Source: Bacillota bacterium | GTDB taxonomy: Bacteria; Bacillota; Limnochordia; Darwinibacteriales; Darwinibacteriaceae | Direction: 5' to 3' | NCBI GenBank assembly: GCA_012799115.1 | Contig: JAAZLY010000133.1 | Span: 1-10,342, forward strand | Length of the DNA stretch: 10,342 bases | Shown here: piece after piece, positions 1 to 8,219 of the stretch | Numbering within the stretch: position 1 is the stretch's first letter | Layout: every line of letters begins with the position of its first letter | Notes under the pieces: model-generated | What the model was told of the DNA's origin: nothing | The model's input: only the letters and a program-made list of their open reading frames with translations | Databases searched by the model: none | Made by a program: the position numbers and the translations under genes

Positions 1-124
1 AACGCACTGTTAAACACCTTGATTCTTTGCGTCGCCATAGCCAACGATCACCACCTTCTATTTTGCGATCTACGCATGCTTAATTCTCCCTTTACACCTC
101 TGTTCCTTTGTATTTTCCTCTGAA
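1..124. other. Gene-free left edge
   Basis: No supportable gene, RNA or terminator is visible. The reverse frame ending at 10-12 is closed after 15 codons, and I find no convincing promoter hexamer pair for the kinase gene. The kinase promoter probably lies here or just left of the window. Confidence 0.4.
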
Positions 125-1924
125 ATGAGACTCGTAGGCAGGGAAAAGGGAAGGAATTGTGCCAAATTATGGGGAATTTCCCAGTATGCAATCGATCTGG
201 AGGTGAACGGTATACCCTATCAATTCGTGCCCTATACCTTGTTCCTATTTGCATCTGCCTTGATGACCTTGGCCTTGGCAGTCTACGGTATGCGGCATCG
301 ACATGTTCCCGGCACAGACATATTGGCCCTTTGTATGATGATTGGCACCCTATGGTCTGTCTCCAACGTCTTTGAAGTTTCAGCCATGACGATGGAACAC
401 AAACTATTTTGGGCGAACCTGCAATACATAGCCTACAGCCTAGGACCCGTTGCTTGGTTTCTCACTTCCTGTCAATTTACAGGGCGTGCTCACTGGATTC
501 AATGGAAAACCGTTCTACCTTTGTTCATCATTCCTGCTCTTACCATCTTCCTGGTGTGGTTCGATCCCGTGTGGGGATTGGTGCGAACAAACCTGACACT
601 TAACACGGCCGGCCCGATTTATGTCTTGGACAAGCAGTACGGGCCTTGGTTCTTGGTGCACTTTGCCCAGTCCTATGCCTTGAACTTTGCATCCATCTTT
701 TTGGCCGGCCAAGCAGCGCTAAACAAGAACAGTATTTATCGAGGACAAGCCCTTTTTCTTCTCGGGGGAATAGGTTTGGTCGTTATCTCTAACCTCCTTT
801 ATGTCCTAGGCGTTCGTCCTGCCTCCCATGACATTACTCCCCTTGTCTTTTCGGTGGCCTCGGGGTTGATGTTCTGGGCTATCTATCGTTTTGACTTATT
901 CTCCCTTGTACCCATTGCCTGGGAAAGGGTGCTAGAAGCAATGGAAACAGGCGTCGTTGTGGTCGATGAGTCTGGTCGAGTGGTAGATCTTAATCCGGCT
1001 TTTAGCCGCATGTTTGGGAGCAAAGACGGGATCGGCATGCTTCTTGAAGATATTTCCCCTGAACTAGCTTCTTTGGAGCGCAAGAGTGGAACCGATCAGC
1101 ATCTAGAAATGAAGCATAGAATCCAGGAGCAAGAAAACTTCTATGATGTATCGGTATCTATCGTCACCGACCGTCTTAGTCGTGTGCGAGGAAAGGTCAT
1201 GGTCATCACTGACATCACTGCGCTCAAGCTGGCTCAAGCTCGGCTCAGTCTCGAACAACAAGAACTGGCTATCGCCCAGGAGAGAACGAGATTTACCCAA
1301 GATCTCCATGATAATCTTGGACAAGCTCTTGCCTTTAGTAGCCTGCAGGTTCGGGCAATCTGCCGGGAGCTGGATCGAGGCAATACCGAAAAGACCCGAA
1401 CATATACACACCGTCTAGGGGAGGTTTTGCACGAAATCCAACAGGAAATGCGAGCCTATGTCCATGGCATGCGAGCTAGAGAGTATGAGAATACCAGTTT
1501 GCGGATGCTTCTGGAGAAGCAATTGCAGATACTCAGGGAGCATGATGACTTTAGATCTGAAGATATCGTTTTGAACTTAACAGGAGAGGGATTTAGCCCA
1601 GAGGAGAAGATGCAGATCTGCCAAATTGTGAGGGAGGCCCTCAGTAATATCTTGAAACATTCCGCTGCCACTTCGGTACATGTGGAATTGTTTCCAAGTG
1701 GTCTGAACTGGATCTTGAGTATTGTGGATAACGGTGTAGGATTCGATCCAAACCAAGCCTTGCACGCAAAACAGGGAGGCTCTGGACTAGCCATTATCTC
1801 GGAAAGGGCAAGTCTGCTTGGGGGCAAACTTCACATCTCTTCCATGCCAGGCAGAACGGAAATCCGAGTTGAATTTCCTCTGACGAAGGGAGACCATAAT
1901 GATGCGCATTATGATTGCAGATGA
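125..1924 (+). CDS. Seven-TM PAS sensor histidine kinase (NarX/DesK-type)
   Basis: This is a membrane sensor kinase that should autophosphorylate and pass the phosphate to the response regulator encoded next. In the 599-aa reading, about seven hydrophobic segments fill residues 35-255 and resemble the N-terminal 7TM module of histidine kinases. A PAS-like domain follows (about 267-370, ending in the typical VMVITDIT). Next comes a HisKA_3 dimerisation helix with the motif DLHDNLGQ, phospho-acceptor His395. The ATPase domain has an N-box (REALSN, Asn508), a G1 box (VDNGVGF, Asp535) and a G2 box (GGSGLA, 551-556). All key residues are present. The start is uncertain: ATG125 has no ribosome binding site. 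GTG203 would give the usual family N-terminus (MNGIPYQFVPYTLF), but GGAGG at 199-203 abuts it too closely to be a normal Shine-Dalgarno. The signal sensed is unknown. The 3' end overlaps the regulator gene by 26 bp. Confidence 0.93.
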   Translation: MRLVGREKGRNCAKLWGISQYAIDLEVNGIPYQFVPYTLFLFASALMTLALAVYGMRHRHVPGTDILALCMMIGTLWSVSNVFEVSAMTMEHKLFWANLQYIAYSLGPVAWFLTSCQFTGRAHWIQWKTVLPLFIIPALTIFLVWFDPVWGLVRTNLTLNTAGPIYVLDKQYGPWFLVHFAQSYALNFASIFLAGQAALNKNSIYRGQALFLLGGIGLVVISNLLYVLGVRPASHDITPLVFSVASGLMFWAIYRFDLFSLVPIAWERVLEAMETGVVVVDESGRVVDLNPAFSRMFGSKDGIGMLLEDISPELASLERKSGTDQHLEMKHRIQEQENFYDVSVSIVTDRLSRVRGKVMVITDITALKLAQARLSLEQQELAIAQERTRFTQDLHDNLGQALAFSSLQVRAICRELDRGNTEKTRTYTHRLGEVLHEIQQEMRAYVHGMRAREYENTSLRMLLEKQLQILREHDDFRSEDIVLNLTGEGFSPEEKMQICQIVREALSNILKHSAATSVHVELFPSGLNWILSIVDNGVGFDPNQALHAKQGGSGLAIISERASLLGGKLHISSMPGRTEIRVEFPLTKGDHNDAHYDCR

Positions 1925-2570
1925 TCATGCCTTGTATGTTGAAGGGCTGAGGAATCTTCTCCAAGACGAGTTTGAAATTGTCAGCGTTGTCTCCACAGGT
2001 GTCGAAGCGGTGGAAGAGGCACGCAAAACCAAACCGGATGTAATATTGATGGATATCAACATGCCGGAGCTCGATGGGATCGCAGCCACAAAAGAGATTG
2101 TAGCTGAGCGGCCGGAAGTCAAAATATTAATGCTCACAAGTTTCGCTGAAACAGACATTTTGTTTCGAGCAATTCGAGCTGGAGCAGTTGGGTATCTACT
2201 CAAGGATCTAGAGGATACCGAAATTATCTCTGGACTCTGGGAATTGAAGTGCGGTAAGAATCCTTTTTCTCCCGGCTTAGAGATTGAGATTCTCAAGGAG
2301 TTCCGGAAGCAATCTGCGCCTAGCCTATTGAACGGAGATCTTGATCGTCTAAACAAAAGGCAAATTGAGGTCTTGGATTTAGTGGCCCAGGGGCACGAGT
2401 ATGCAGAAGTGGGAAAACGCCTCTTTATCAGTGAAAGAACGGTGAAATACCATATGGCGAACATCCGGGACATCCTGCAATTAGCGAATCATGCTCAGAT
2501 TGTTGCTTGGGCGTGGGACCATGGACTGGGTAAGGCTGTTCCTGAGTGTCCAGTAGTGCAAAAGATATAG
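1899..2570 (+). CDS. NarL/FixJ-family response regulator
   Basis: This is a DNA-binding response regulator, the cognate partner of the overlapping kinase. The receiver domain (1-120) has the acidic pair Asp8/Asp9, the phospho-acceptor Asp52 (LMDINMPELDG), Thr80 (MLTS) and Lys102 (YLLKD), so the switch machinery is complete. The C-terminal LuxR-type helix-turn-helix spans about 151-207 (LNKRQIEVLDLVAQG, ISERTVKYHMANI). The 223-aa length is normal for the family. The start ATG1899 is preceded by AAGGGAG at 1886-1892 with 6-nt spacing; a second in-frame ATG follows immediately at 1902. The 26-bp overlap with the kinase implies translational coupling. Its target genes cannot be read from the window. 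Confidence 0.96.
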   Translation: MMRIMIADDHALYVEGLRNLLQDEFEIVSVVSTGVEAVEEARKTKPDVILMDINMPELDGIAATKEIVAERPEVKILMLTSFAETDILFRAIRAGAVGYLLKDLEDTEIISGLWELKCGKNPFSPGLEIEILKEFRKQSAPSLLNGDLDRLNKRQIEVLDLVAQGHEYAEVGKRLFISERTVKYHMANIRDILQLANHAQIVAWAWDHGLGKAVPECPVVQKI

Positions 2571-2622
2571 ACCATTAACGAGTAGCTTGTCCTGCTATTG
2601 ATTTTGCCACCTTAGACAGAGA

Positions 2623-2663
2623 GCCTCTACAGCTAGCTTAGAACTAGTTGCAGAGGCCCTTTT
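2623..2663 (+). terminator. Intrinsic terminator after the two-component operon
   Basis: A 14-bp inverted repeat (2623-2636 with 2644-2657) has one A-C mismatch, one G-T wobble and a 7-nt loop, and is followed by four T at 2660-2663. It lies 53 bp past the regulator stop codon. It also sits between convergent genes. On the reverse strand only TCTCT follows the hairpin, so termination of the liv-azl transcript here would be less efficient. Confidence 0.75.
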
Positions 2664-2675
2664 CATGTGGTTGTC

Positions 2676-3002
2676 CTAAAGTCGCACCAGGAGCATATAG
2701 ATGACTGTCCCAGCTCCGATACTGAGGAGCGTGTTTTCCTTCCAATAATACGATGCCGCAGTACAGAATATGGCGATCGCCTCAGATGCTCCATAGGCTG
2801 GTGATTTTAGGTTCACGTCTTTGAGGCAATAAACCACGAGTAAACCGATGGAAGCATAGGGCAGCACCCTGCCAAGATAGTTGATGTAGGAATTCTTGGC
2901 ATCAGCACCCTTGAAGAGAAGGAATGGTAAGAATCTCGTCATCATAGTGCCCAACGTGACGATGCCGATTGTTATCAAGGTTTCCACCGGAGTCAATGTC
3001 AT
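2676..3002 (-). CDS. azlD: AzlD-family branched-chain amino acid export subunit
   Basis: This is the small membrane subunit of the AzlC/AzlD (YgaZ/YgaH-like) exporter. The family moves branched-chain amino acids and analogues such as 4-azaleucine out of the cell. The 108-aa length is typical, with four hydrophobic segments. The family hallmark TRFLPFLLF lies near residues 22-30. The ATG overlaps the azlC stop as ATGA (2999-3002), so the two subunits are translationally coupled. It is the last gene of the seven-gene liv-azl operon. Substrate specificity within the family is inferred, not visible in the sequence. Confidence 0.9.
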   Translation of the reverse strand: MTLTPVETLITIGIVTLGTMMTRFLPFLLFKGADAKNSYINYLGRVLPYASIGLLVVYCLKDVNLKSPAYGASEAIAIFCTAASYYWKENTLLSIGAGTVIYMLLVRL

Positions 3003-3715
3003 GGAATGGGCTCCTCTACAAGTTCATATTTCTCTAGGTAGCTTCTGCGCCATCCGCTCAAGATCAGTAGAATGATCACCATGGAAGGGATCAGGAACCG
3101 ATTTGGTCCAAAGACGATCAAACACACAGTAGAACAGACAACACCGCAGATTGCTGGTTTGTGATCGTCTTGCGACTTCCACTGGTTCGTAAAAATGACA
3201 ACAAAAAGCGCGGTCAGGACAAAGTCAAGCCCCTGGAGATCAAAGGAAATCAACGATCCCACTAGTCCCCCAAGGAGGGATCCTAGCACCCAATAGCTGT
3301 GGTTTAGCAGGGTAATCCAAAGAAAAAACCAGGTTTGATCAATCCCCGGGGGCGGCTTTGTACTACAGACAATGGAAAATGTCTCGTCGCAGAGACCAAA
3401 GATCAGATAGGGCTTATACTTACCGGCCTTTTGATACTTCTCCAAGAGTGATATGCCGTAAAACACGTGCCGCGCATTGACCATCAGGGTCATCATAAGT
3501 GCAGCTGTGGGATTGAAGGAGGCTGTGAGAAAGGTGATGGCGACATATTGAGCAGAGCCCGCGAAGGTTACCAAGCTAAACAAAGTGGTCCAACCAGCAT
3601 GATACCCCTTGCTTTCCATAATAATTCCATAGGCCATACCAAGAAACATAAACCCAGTTAGAATAGGAATCGTATGGGGAAAGGCAGCCTTGAGAGCTTT
3701 TGTTTTTTCCTGCAT
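2999..3715 (-). CDS. azlC: AzlC-family branched-chain amino acid exporter
   Basis: This is the large subunit of the two-component branched-chain amino acid exporter, an integral membrane protein of 238 aa (normal for the family). Family signatures are visible: FAGSAQYVA (51-59) and the conserved NARHVFYG (80-87). Several hydrophobic segments run through to about residue 225, followed by a charged cytoplasmic tail. The gene begins 4 bp after the livF stop, with a GGTGAG ribosome binding site lying across that stop, and ends in a 4-bp overlap with azlD. It is therefore cotranscribed with the importer genes. In B. subtilis azlCD sits in a separate azl operon controlled by AzlB (known biology). 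No such regulator is present here. Confidence 0.93.
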   Translation of the reverse strand: MQEKTKALKAAFPHTIPILTGFMFLGMAYGIIMESKGYHAGWTTLFSLVTFAGSAQYVAITFLTASFNPTAALMMTLMVNARHVFYGISLLEKYQKAGKYKPYLIFGLCDETFSIVCSTKPPPGIDQTWFFLWITLLNHSYWVLGSLLGGLVGSLISFDLQGLDFVLTALFVVIFTNQWKSQDDHKPAICGVVCSTVCLIVFGPNRFLIPSMVIILLILSGWRRSYLEKYELVEEPIP

Positions 3716-3719
3716 CGGT

Positions 3720-4433
3720 TCAACTCACCCCGAGGTAGATTTCTCTAATGCGGGGATTGGCCAAAATATCTGTAGCCTCGCCAGTCATCACAACCCGGCC
3801 AGTTTCTAGAACGCAGGCTCGCTGGGAAATGCCTAAAGCCAGGTGTGCATTTTGCTCCACCAGTAACACGGTAGTACCTTCACGATTGATCGTTTGTATG
3901 ATTCCAAAGATCTCCTCGACCAACAAGGGAGCTAGACCCATCGATGGTTCATCGAGTAGTAGCAGTTTTGGCCTTCCCATCAAACCACGGCCAATGGCTA
4001 ACATTTGCTGTTCGCCTCCGCTCAAGGAGCCTGCTTCTTGGTTGCGCCGCTCTTTTAGGCGGGGAAATAGATCAAAGACATATTGGAGATCATCTTTAGC
4101 CTCCCTTTTGTCTTTGCGATGGTATGCTCCAAGGTACAGATTGTCGCTCACCGATAACTGGGGAAAGACCCGCCGCCCCTCTGGTACATGACAAAGTCCT
4201 AGTGCAGGCAGGGTGTAGCTCGGTACACTCGATATGTCCTTGCCATCAAACTCGACTCTACCGCTCGTGCTGGATAGGAGGCGGGAAATCGTGCGAAGTG
4301 TCGTTGTCTTACCTGCACCATTGGTTCCTAGTAGAGTATAGATCTCTCCACTTTGAACAGAGAAACTGACATCCTCGAGTGCTTGAATGACTCCGTAGTG
4401 AACGGAAAGGTTTTCTACTGAGAGTATTGTCAT
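3720..4433 (-). CDS. livF: LivF-type ATPase of branched-chain amino acid ABC importer
   Basis: This is one of two ATP-hydrolysing subunits of the HAAT-family importer, a cytoplasmic protein of 237 aa (E. coli LivF is the same size). Walker A is GTNGAGKT (36-43). The LivF-specific VPEGRRVFP replaces the usual Q-loop (83-91). The ABC signature is LSGGE (137-141) and Walker B is LLLLDE (157-162). The normal switch histidine is replaced by VEQN (192-195), as in known LivF proteins. The open frame extends upstream to 4496, but the real start is ATG4433. It overlaps the livG stop as ATGA and gives the standard N-terminus MTILSVENLSVHYG. It pairs with LivG on LivHM. Confidence 0.96.
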   Translation of the reverse strand: MTILSVENLSVHYGVIQALEDVSFSVQSGEIYTLLGTNGAGKTTTLRTISRLLSSTSGRVEFDGKDISSVPSYTLPALGLCHVPEGRRVFPQLSVSDNLYLGAYHRKDKREAKDDLQYVFDLFPRLKERRNQEAGSLSGGEQQMLAIGRGLMGRPKLLLLDEPSMGLAPLLVEEIFGIIQTINREGTTVLLVEQNAHLALGISQRACVLETGRVVMTGEATDILANPRIREIYLGVS

Positions 4434-5206
4434 GCGGTTTTTCCCCCTAAATATGCCTGGATCACACGGGGATCGTTTTGCACAGTCTTGGGGCATCCGG
4501 CAGCAATGAGTTGTCCATAGTCAAGGACGAATAACTCTTCGCAAAGGTTCATCACAAGTTTCATATCATGTTCAATAAGAAGTATGCTGAGCTTGAGGTT
4601 ATCTCGAAGATCCCGGATTAGCTGCAAAAGTGTCTGGGTTTCCTGGGGATTCATGCCTGCCGCAGGCTCATCTAGTAACAAAAGATGGGGATTGAGCATA
4701 AGCGCCCGGGCAATTTCGACCCGTCGCTGTTCGCCGTAGGGCAGGCTACCTGCCAGGCTTTGGCTTCTCTCGCTGAGATTCACTAGGCTTAAAGCCTCCT
4801 CCGCCTTTGCAGTAATCTGTTTTTCTTCCTGCCTGAACTTCGTGGTCAAGAATATGGCGCTCAGCAAGGGATATTGGCGGTTTTGATGATAGGCGATCCG
4901 CAAATTGTCGAGCACGGTGAGGTTCTTGAAAAGCCGGATATTCTGGAATGTCCGGGCAATACCTCTGCGGGCAATATAATGGGCTGGCTGGTTGGCGATG
5001 TGTTCGTTACCAAACTCGATTTGTCCACTACTCACCCTACACAATCCCGTTAGGGCATTGAACACAGTCGTCTTCCCAGCGCCATTTGGTCCAATCAAAG
5101 CACCTAGACTCTGCGGTTTGAGGGAGAATGAGACCTTGTTTACTGCTTGTAGTCCCCCGAAATTGACACAAAGGTCATTTACCTGCAAGTTATTTGTGGC
5201 TAGCAT
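4430..5206 (-). CDS. livG: LivG-type ATPase of branched-chain amino acid ABC importer
   Basis: This is the second ATPase of the importer, 258 aa and cytoplasmic. Walker A is GPNGAGKT (39-46), the Q-loop is ARTFQNIRLF (Gln88), and the ABC signature is the LivG-like LPYGEQ (155-160). Walker B is LLLLDE (175-180), and the H-loop IEHDM has His213. Unlike LivF, all catalytic residues are canonical. The C-terminal VIQAYLGG is typical of the family. The ATG at 5206 lies inside the livM gene (17-bp overlap), with AAGGTG about 10 nt upstream, so translation is coupled to livM. The downstream livF overlaps by 4 bp. Confidence 0.96.
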   Translation of the reverse strand: MLATNNLQVNDLCVNFGGLQAVNKVSFSLKPQSLGALIGPNGAGKTTVFNALTGLCRVSSGQIEFGNEHIANQPAHYIARRGIARTFQNIRLFKNLTVLDNLRIAYHQNRQYPLLSAIFLTTKFRQEEKQITAKAEEALSLVNLSERSQSLAGSLPYGEQRRVEIARALMLNPHLLLLDEPAAGMNPQETQTLLQLIRDLRDNLKLSILLIEHDMKLVMNLCEELFVLDYGQLIAAGCPKTVQNDPRVIQAYLGGKTA

Positions 5207-6167
5207 GGGCTTTCACACCTTCTATGGAATTTTTGAGTCTGGCGTAGCCAAGACTTCGGCCACCTAATAAGCCATCAGGTCGATAGATCATGACAAGAAT
5301 CAAGATGATCGAGTAAATTACCATGCGGTATTCCGCAAAGCCACGGAGCAGTTCAGGAACGATCGTTAGTACAACTGCGGCGATCACCGACCCCGTGATG
5401 TTTCCTAGTCCTCCAAGGACCAGCATAATTAGGATATCTATGGACTTCATAAAGCCAATTTGACCTGAGGTGGGAGCCATATATTGTAGGTAGTGACTGA
5501 ACAAGCCGCCGGCAATCCCGGCAAAAAATGCACCCAGGGAAAAGGCAAGTGTCTTAAAATACGTGCTGTGTACGCCCAAAGACTCAGCGGCAATCTCGTC
5601 TTCCCTAATGGCCAAACAGGCGCGGCCGTGATCAGAGTTGACGAAGTTACGGATCACGAAAACTGTCAGTATGGCCAGCAAGTAAGAGTTACCGAATGTC
5701 GTGTAATTTGGTATCCCTGAGAAACCCCGGGCTCCTCCAACGGCTTGGGTGTTGAGGATAATGACCCGGATGATTTCTCCAAAGCCAAGGGTAGCAATGG
5801 CGAGGTAATCGCCCTTGAGCCTTAGTGCTGGAAGCCCAATGATTAGGCCAACAATGCCTGCGAAAATGGCTCCTACGAGGAGCGCCACGAAAAATGGAGT
5901 ATGAAACGTAACCGTTAGATAGGCTGAGGAGTATGCTCCCACTGCCAGAAACCCGGCATGCCCAATGGAGAACTGTCCTGTGAACCCATTAATCAAGTTC
6001 AGGCTGACTACCAAGATGATATTGATACAGGCCAGGCTGAGGATCTGGACATGGTAGGACAGTAACAAGCCAAAGGCCTGGAGACCATGAACCAACAGGT
6101 AAATTAGTGCCAAAGCTAGACCAGTATACATTGTCCGGCGATTCATCTTGGGGATGTTCCTTCTCAT
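5190..6167 (-). CDS. livM: LivM-type permease of branched-chain amino acid ABC importer
   Basis: This is one of two membrane permeases forming the transport channel, 325 aa with about eight to ten hydrophobic segments. Family motifs visible are NLINGFTGQFSIGHAGF (57-73), LPALRLKGDYLAIATLGFGEI (112-132, split by a short loop), the cytoplasmic ATPase-coupling loop AIREDEIAAESLGV (186-199) and LGGLGNITG (251-259). ATG6167 has AGGTGA 5 nt upstream, overlapping the end of livH, which makes it preferable to the internal ATG at residue 8. The gap to livH is 8 bp, and the gene overlaps livG by 17 bp. Confidence 0.95.
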   Translation of the reverse strand: MRRNIPKMNRRTMYTGLALALIYLLVHGLQAFGLLLSYHVQILSLACINIILVVSLNLINGFTGQFSIGHAGFLAVGAYSSAYLTVTFHTPFFVALLVGAIFAGIVGLIIGLPALRLKGDYLAIATLGFGEIIRVIILNTQAVGGARGFSGIPNYTTFGNSYLLAILTVFVIRNFVNSDHGRACLAIREDEIAAESLGVHSTYFKTLAFSLGAFFAGIAGGLFSHYLQYMAPTSGQIGFMKSIDILIMLVLGGLGNITGSVIAAVVLTIVPELLRGFAEYRMVIYSIILILVMIYRPDGLLGGRSLGYARLKNSIEGVKAHASHK

Positions 6168-6175
6168 GATCTCAC

Positions 6176-7063
6176 CTACACTTTCTCCGTTCGATTCTTG
6201 CCCAGAAGGCCATTAGGACGAAATAGCAACACTGCAATTAAAATGGCAAAAGCAACTGCGTCACGTAATGTGGATGAAACAAAGGCAACCACCATGTTCT
6301 CTGCAACTCCCATAAGGAGTCCCCCCACAACCGCTCCGGGAACAATTCCGATTCCCCCTAGAACTGCTGCCACAAAAGCCTTCAGCCCAGGCATCGTCCC
6401 CATATAGGGATCGATTCGGTTGTAATACATTCCCACCAGGATGCCGGCAGCTGCTGCAAGGGCTGAACCAAGGGCAAAGGTTATGGATATGACACGATCA
6501 ATATTAATACCCATGAGTTGTGCTGCATCTTTGTCCATAGACACTGCCCTCATGGCTTTTCCAAACGTTGTATATTGCACAATAATATGCAAGGCAATCA
6601 TCAAGGCCACCGCAACGCCAAAGATCAGGAGTTGGCGATTCGTTGTGAACACAGGTCCTAGTTGGATGCGGGTAAAGGGAATTGCTTGGGGAAAGGGCTT
6701 AAAGGATGCTCCGAACACAAGCTGCGCTGTACTTTGAAAGAGTAGGGAAGCCCCTATCGCAGTGATTAACACTGCGATGCGGGGCGAAGAGCGTAGTGGT
6801 CGATAAGCAACTCGTTCAAGCAACATGCCGATGATCGCCGCTGAAACCATGGCTAGCACCATAGCAGGCACCAGGGAGAGGTTGAGGCTGGTGATGGCGT
6901 AAAAGCCTAAATAGGCACCGAGCATGTAAATTTCACCATGGGCAAAGTTGATGAGCTTGATAATCCCATAGACCATTGTGTAGCCTAGGGCAATTAATGC
7001 GTAGACACTTCCTAGGGCTAGGCCATTGATAAGCTGTTGCAGGCCTATTACGTACCAGTTCAT
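6176..7063 (-). CDS. livH: LivH-type permease of branched-chain amino acid ABC importer
   Basis: This is the partner permease of LivM, a 295-aa integral membrane protein. Diagnostic motifs are NGLALGSVYALIALGYTMVYGI (13-34 region), INFAHGEIYMLGAY (38-51), the coupling loop around TTFGKAMRAVSMDKDAAQLMG (165-185), LGGIGIVPGAVVGG (235-248) and the C-terminal LLFRPNGLLG (279-288). The gene starts 4 bp after the binding-protein stop. Its ribosome binding site GGAAGGTGA spans that stop, so the two are coupled. With LivM, LivG and LivF it makes a complete importer. Confidence 0.96.
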   Translation of the reverse strand: MNWYVIGLQQLINGLALGSVYALIALGYTMVYGIIKLINFAHGEIYMLGAYLGFYAITSLNLSLVPAMVLAMVSAAIIGMLLERVAYRPLRSSPRIAVLITAIGASLLFQSTAQLVFGASFKPFPQAIPFTRIQLGPVFTTNRQLLIFGVAVALMIALHIIVQYTTFGKAMRAVSMDKDAAQLMGINIDRVISITFALGSALAAAAGILVGMYYNRIDPYMGTMPGLKAFVAAVLGGIGIVPGAVVGGLLMGVAENMVVAFVSSTLRDAVAFAILIAVLLFRPNGLLGKNRTEKV

Positions 7064-7067
7064 CTTG

Positions 7068-8219
7068 TCACCTTCCGCTAGGATCTATTTTATCAACAAG
7101 TACCCAACTGCCGCCTTTGCTCTGCAAGATAACAGCTGATTTAATGGGGGTACCTTCTGGATCCATATCTATCGTGCCAGTGGCGGCCTCAATGTTCTTG
7201 ACTGTGCCGAGGGCATGCTTAATTGCCTCTGGATCTGTGGAACCAGCAGCCTCCAAGGCCCGGGCCACAATCAATACTCCGTCATAACCCAAGGCTGCTA
7301 GAGCATCAGGCGCAGCGCCGTATCTCGCTGTATACTCTGCAATAAAAGCCTGCGTCATGGGACTTTCGTCATCCTGCGAGTAGTGATTGACAATGTACCC
7401 ATCTTCTTCGAATCCGTTTGCTAGAGCATACAGATCGGGGGAGTCCCAACCATCAACGCCGAGCATGACGGATGTCATTCCCATCAGCTTGGCTTGCATG
7501 AGAATGGGACCAGCGGCCGAGTAGTAGTCGGGAATAAAGAGTGCTTGCGGATTGCGCATGGTTAGCGAAGTGAGCTGTGCACTAAAGTCATTGTCACCCG
7601 TTGAATAGGACTCTTCGGAGATGACCTTACCGCCAAGTTCTTCAAAGGTAGCTTTGAAAGCACCGCGGAGCCCAACAGAATAATCATTAGCAATGTCGTA
7701 GATAATGGAGGCTTCAGTAATACCGAGATTCTCGTAGGCAAATTGGGCCATGATCCTACCTTGAAATGAATCCTTATAGGCCGCACGGAAAATATAATCC
7801 CCGAGTTCTGTGATTTGATCACCTGTTCCGGTGGGGGTAATCATGGGAATACCCTCAGCCTGGGCAATGGGTGCCACCGCCATGACAGCTGGGGTAATGA
7901 CAGGGCCCATAATGAGGGCTACTTTTTCTCGATCGATCAATCTGCGGGCCGCCTGGGCAGACTCTGTACTATCTCCCTTGTCGTCTAGGACGATCAGTTC
8001 AATCTGCCGACCGTTGATTCCGCCGGAGGCATTAATGGAATCAATACCCATGACAACGGCGTTTCGGACAGACTGACCATAGGTGGCCACAGCTCCAGTT
8101 AGGGGGGTCAGCAAACCAACCCTAATGGGTTCCTCTTGGGCGAGGCCGGGTACAGCTAGAGTTGACATAACAAACATAAGCAAACACAAAACCAGGATCT
8201 TCGTTTTCGGATGAGACAT
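7068..8219 (-). CDS. livJ: Branched-chain amino acid ABC importer, substrate-binding protein
   Basis: This is the extracytoplasmic binding protein that captures leucine, isoleucine, valine or a related amino acid for LivHMGF (periplasmic-binding-protein type I fold, Leu/Ile/Val family). Conserved features are IRVGLLTPLTGAVATYG (32-48), a D-DKGD strand and ALIMGPVITPAVMAVAPIA (101-119). An N-terminal signal peptide has a basic start, a hydrophobic core (8-24) and a probable signal peptidase I cut after Ala27 (GLA/QEE). There is no lipobox. The frame opens at GTG8228, but that codon lies within the ribosome binding site AAGGAAGGTG. ATG8219, 6 nt downstream of it, is the start, giving 383 aa. 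First gene of the operon. The exact ligand is unproven. Confidence 0.95.
   Translation of the reverse strand: MSHPKTKILVLCLLMFVMSTLAVPGLAQEEPIRVGLLTPLTGAVATYGQSVRNAVVMGIDSINASGGINGRQIELIVLDDKGDSTESAQAARRLIDREKVALIMGPVITPAVMAVAPIAQAEGIPMITPTGTGDQITELGDYIFRAAYKDSFQGRIMAQFAYENLGITEASIIYDIANDYSVGLRGAFKATFEELGGKVISEESYSTGDNDFSAQLTSLTMRNPQALFIPDYYSAAGPILMQAKLMGMTSVMLGVDGWDSPDLYALANGFEEDGYIVNHYSQDDESPMTQAFIAEYTARYGAAPDALAALGYDGVLIVARALEAAGSTDPEAIKHALGTVKNIEAATGTIDMDPEGTPIKSAVILQSKGGSWVLVDKIDPSGR

Noticed and set aside
10..57. Reverse frame ending in VVIVGYGDAKNQGV, resembling the tail of a protein
   Set aside because: An in-frame TAG at 58-60 limits it to 15 codons, and no fitting start with a ribosome binding site is seen.
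157..375. Forward 72-codon frame overlapping the kinase start
   Set aside because: It overlaps the kinase's transmembrane coding region in another frame. It is kept only as a possible translation-coupling element under the start-site finding.
4434..4496. N-terminal extension of LivF by 21 codons
   Set aside because: It lies wholly inside livG. The ATG at 4433 overlaps the livG stop as ATGA and matches the family N-terminus.
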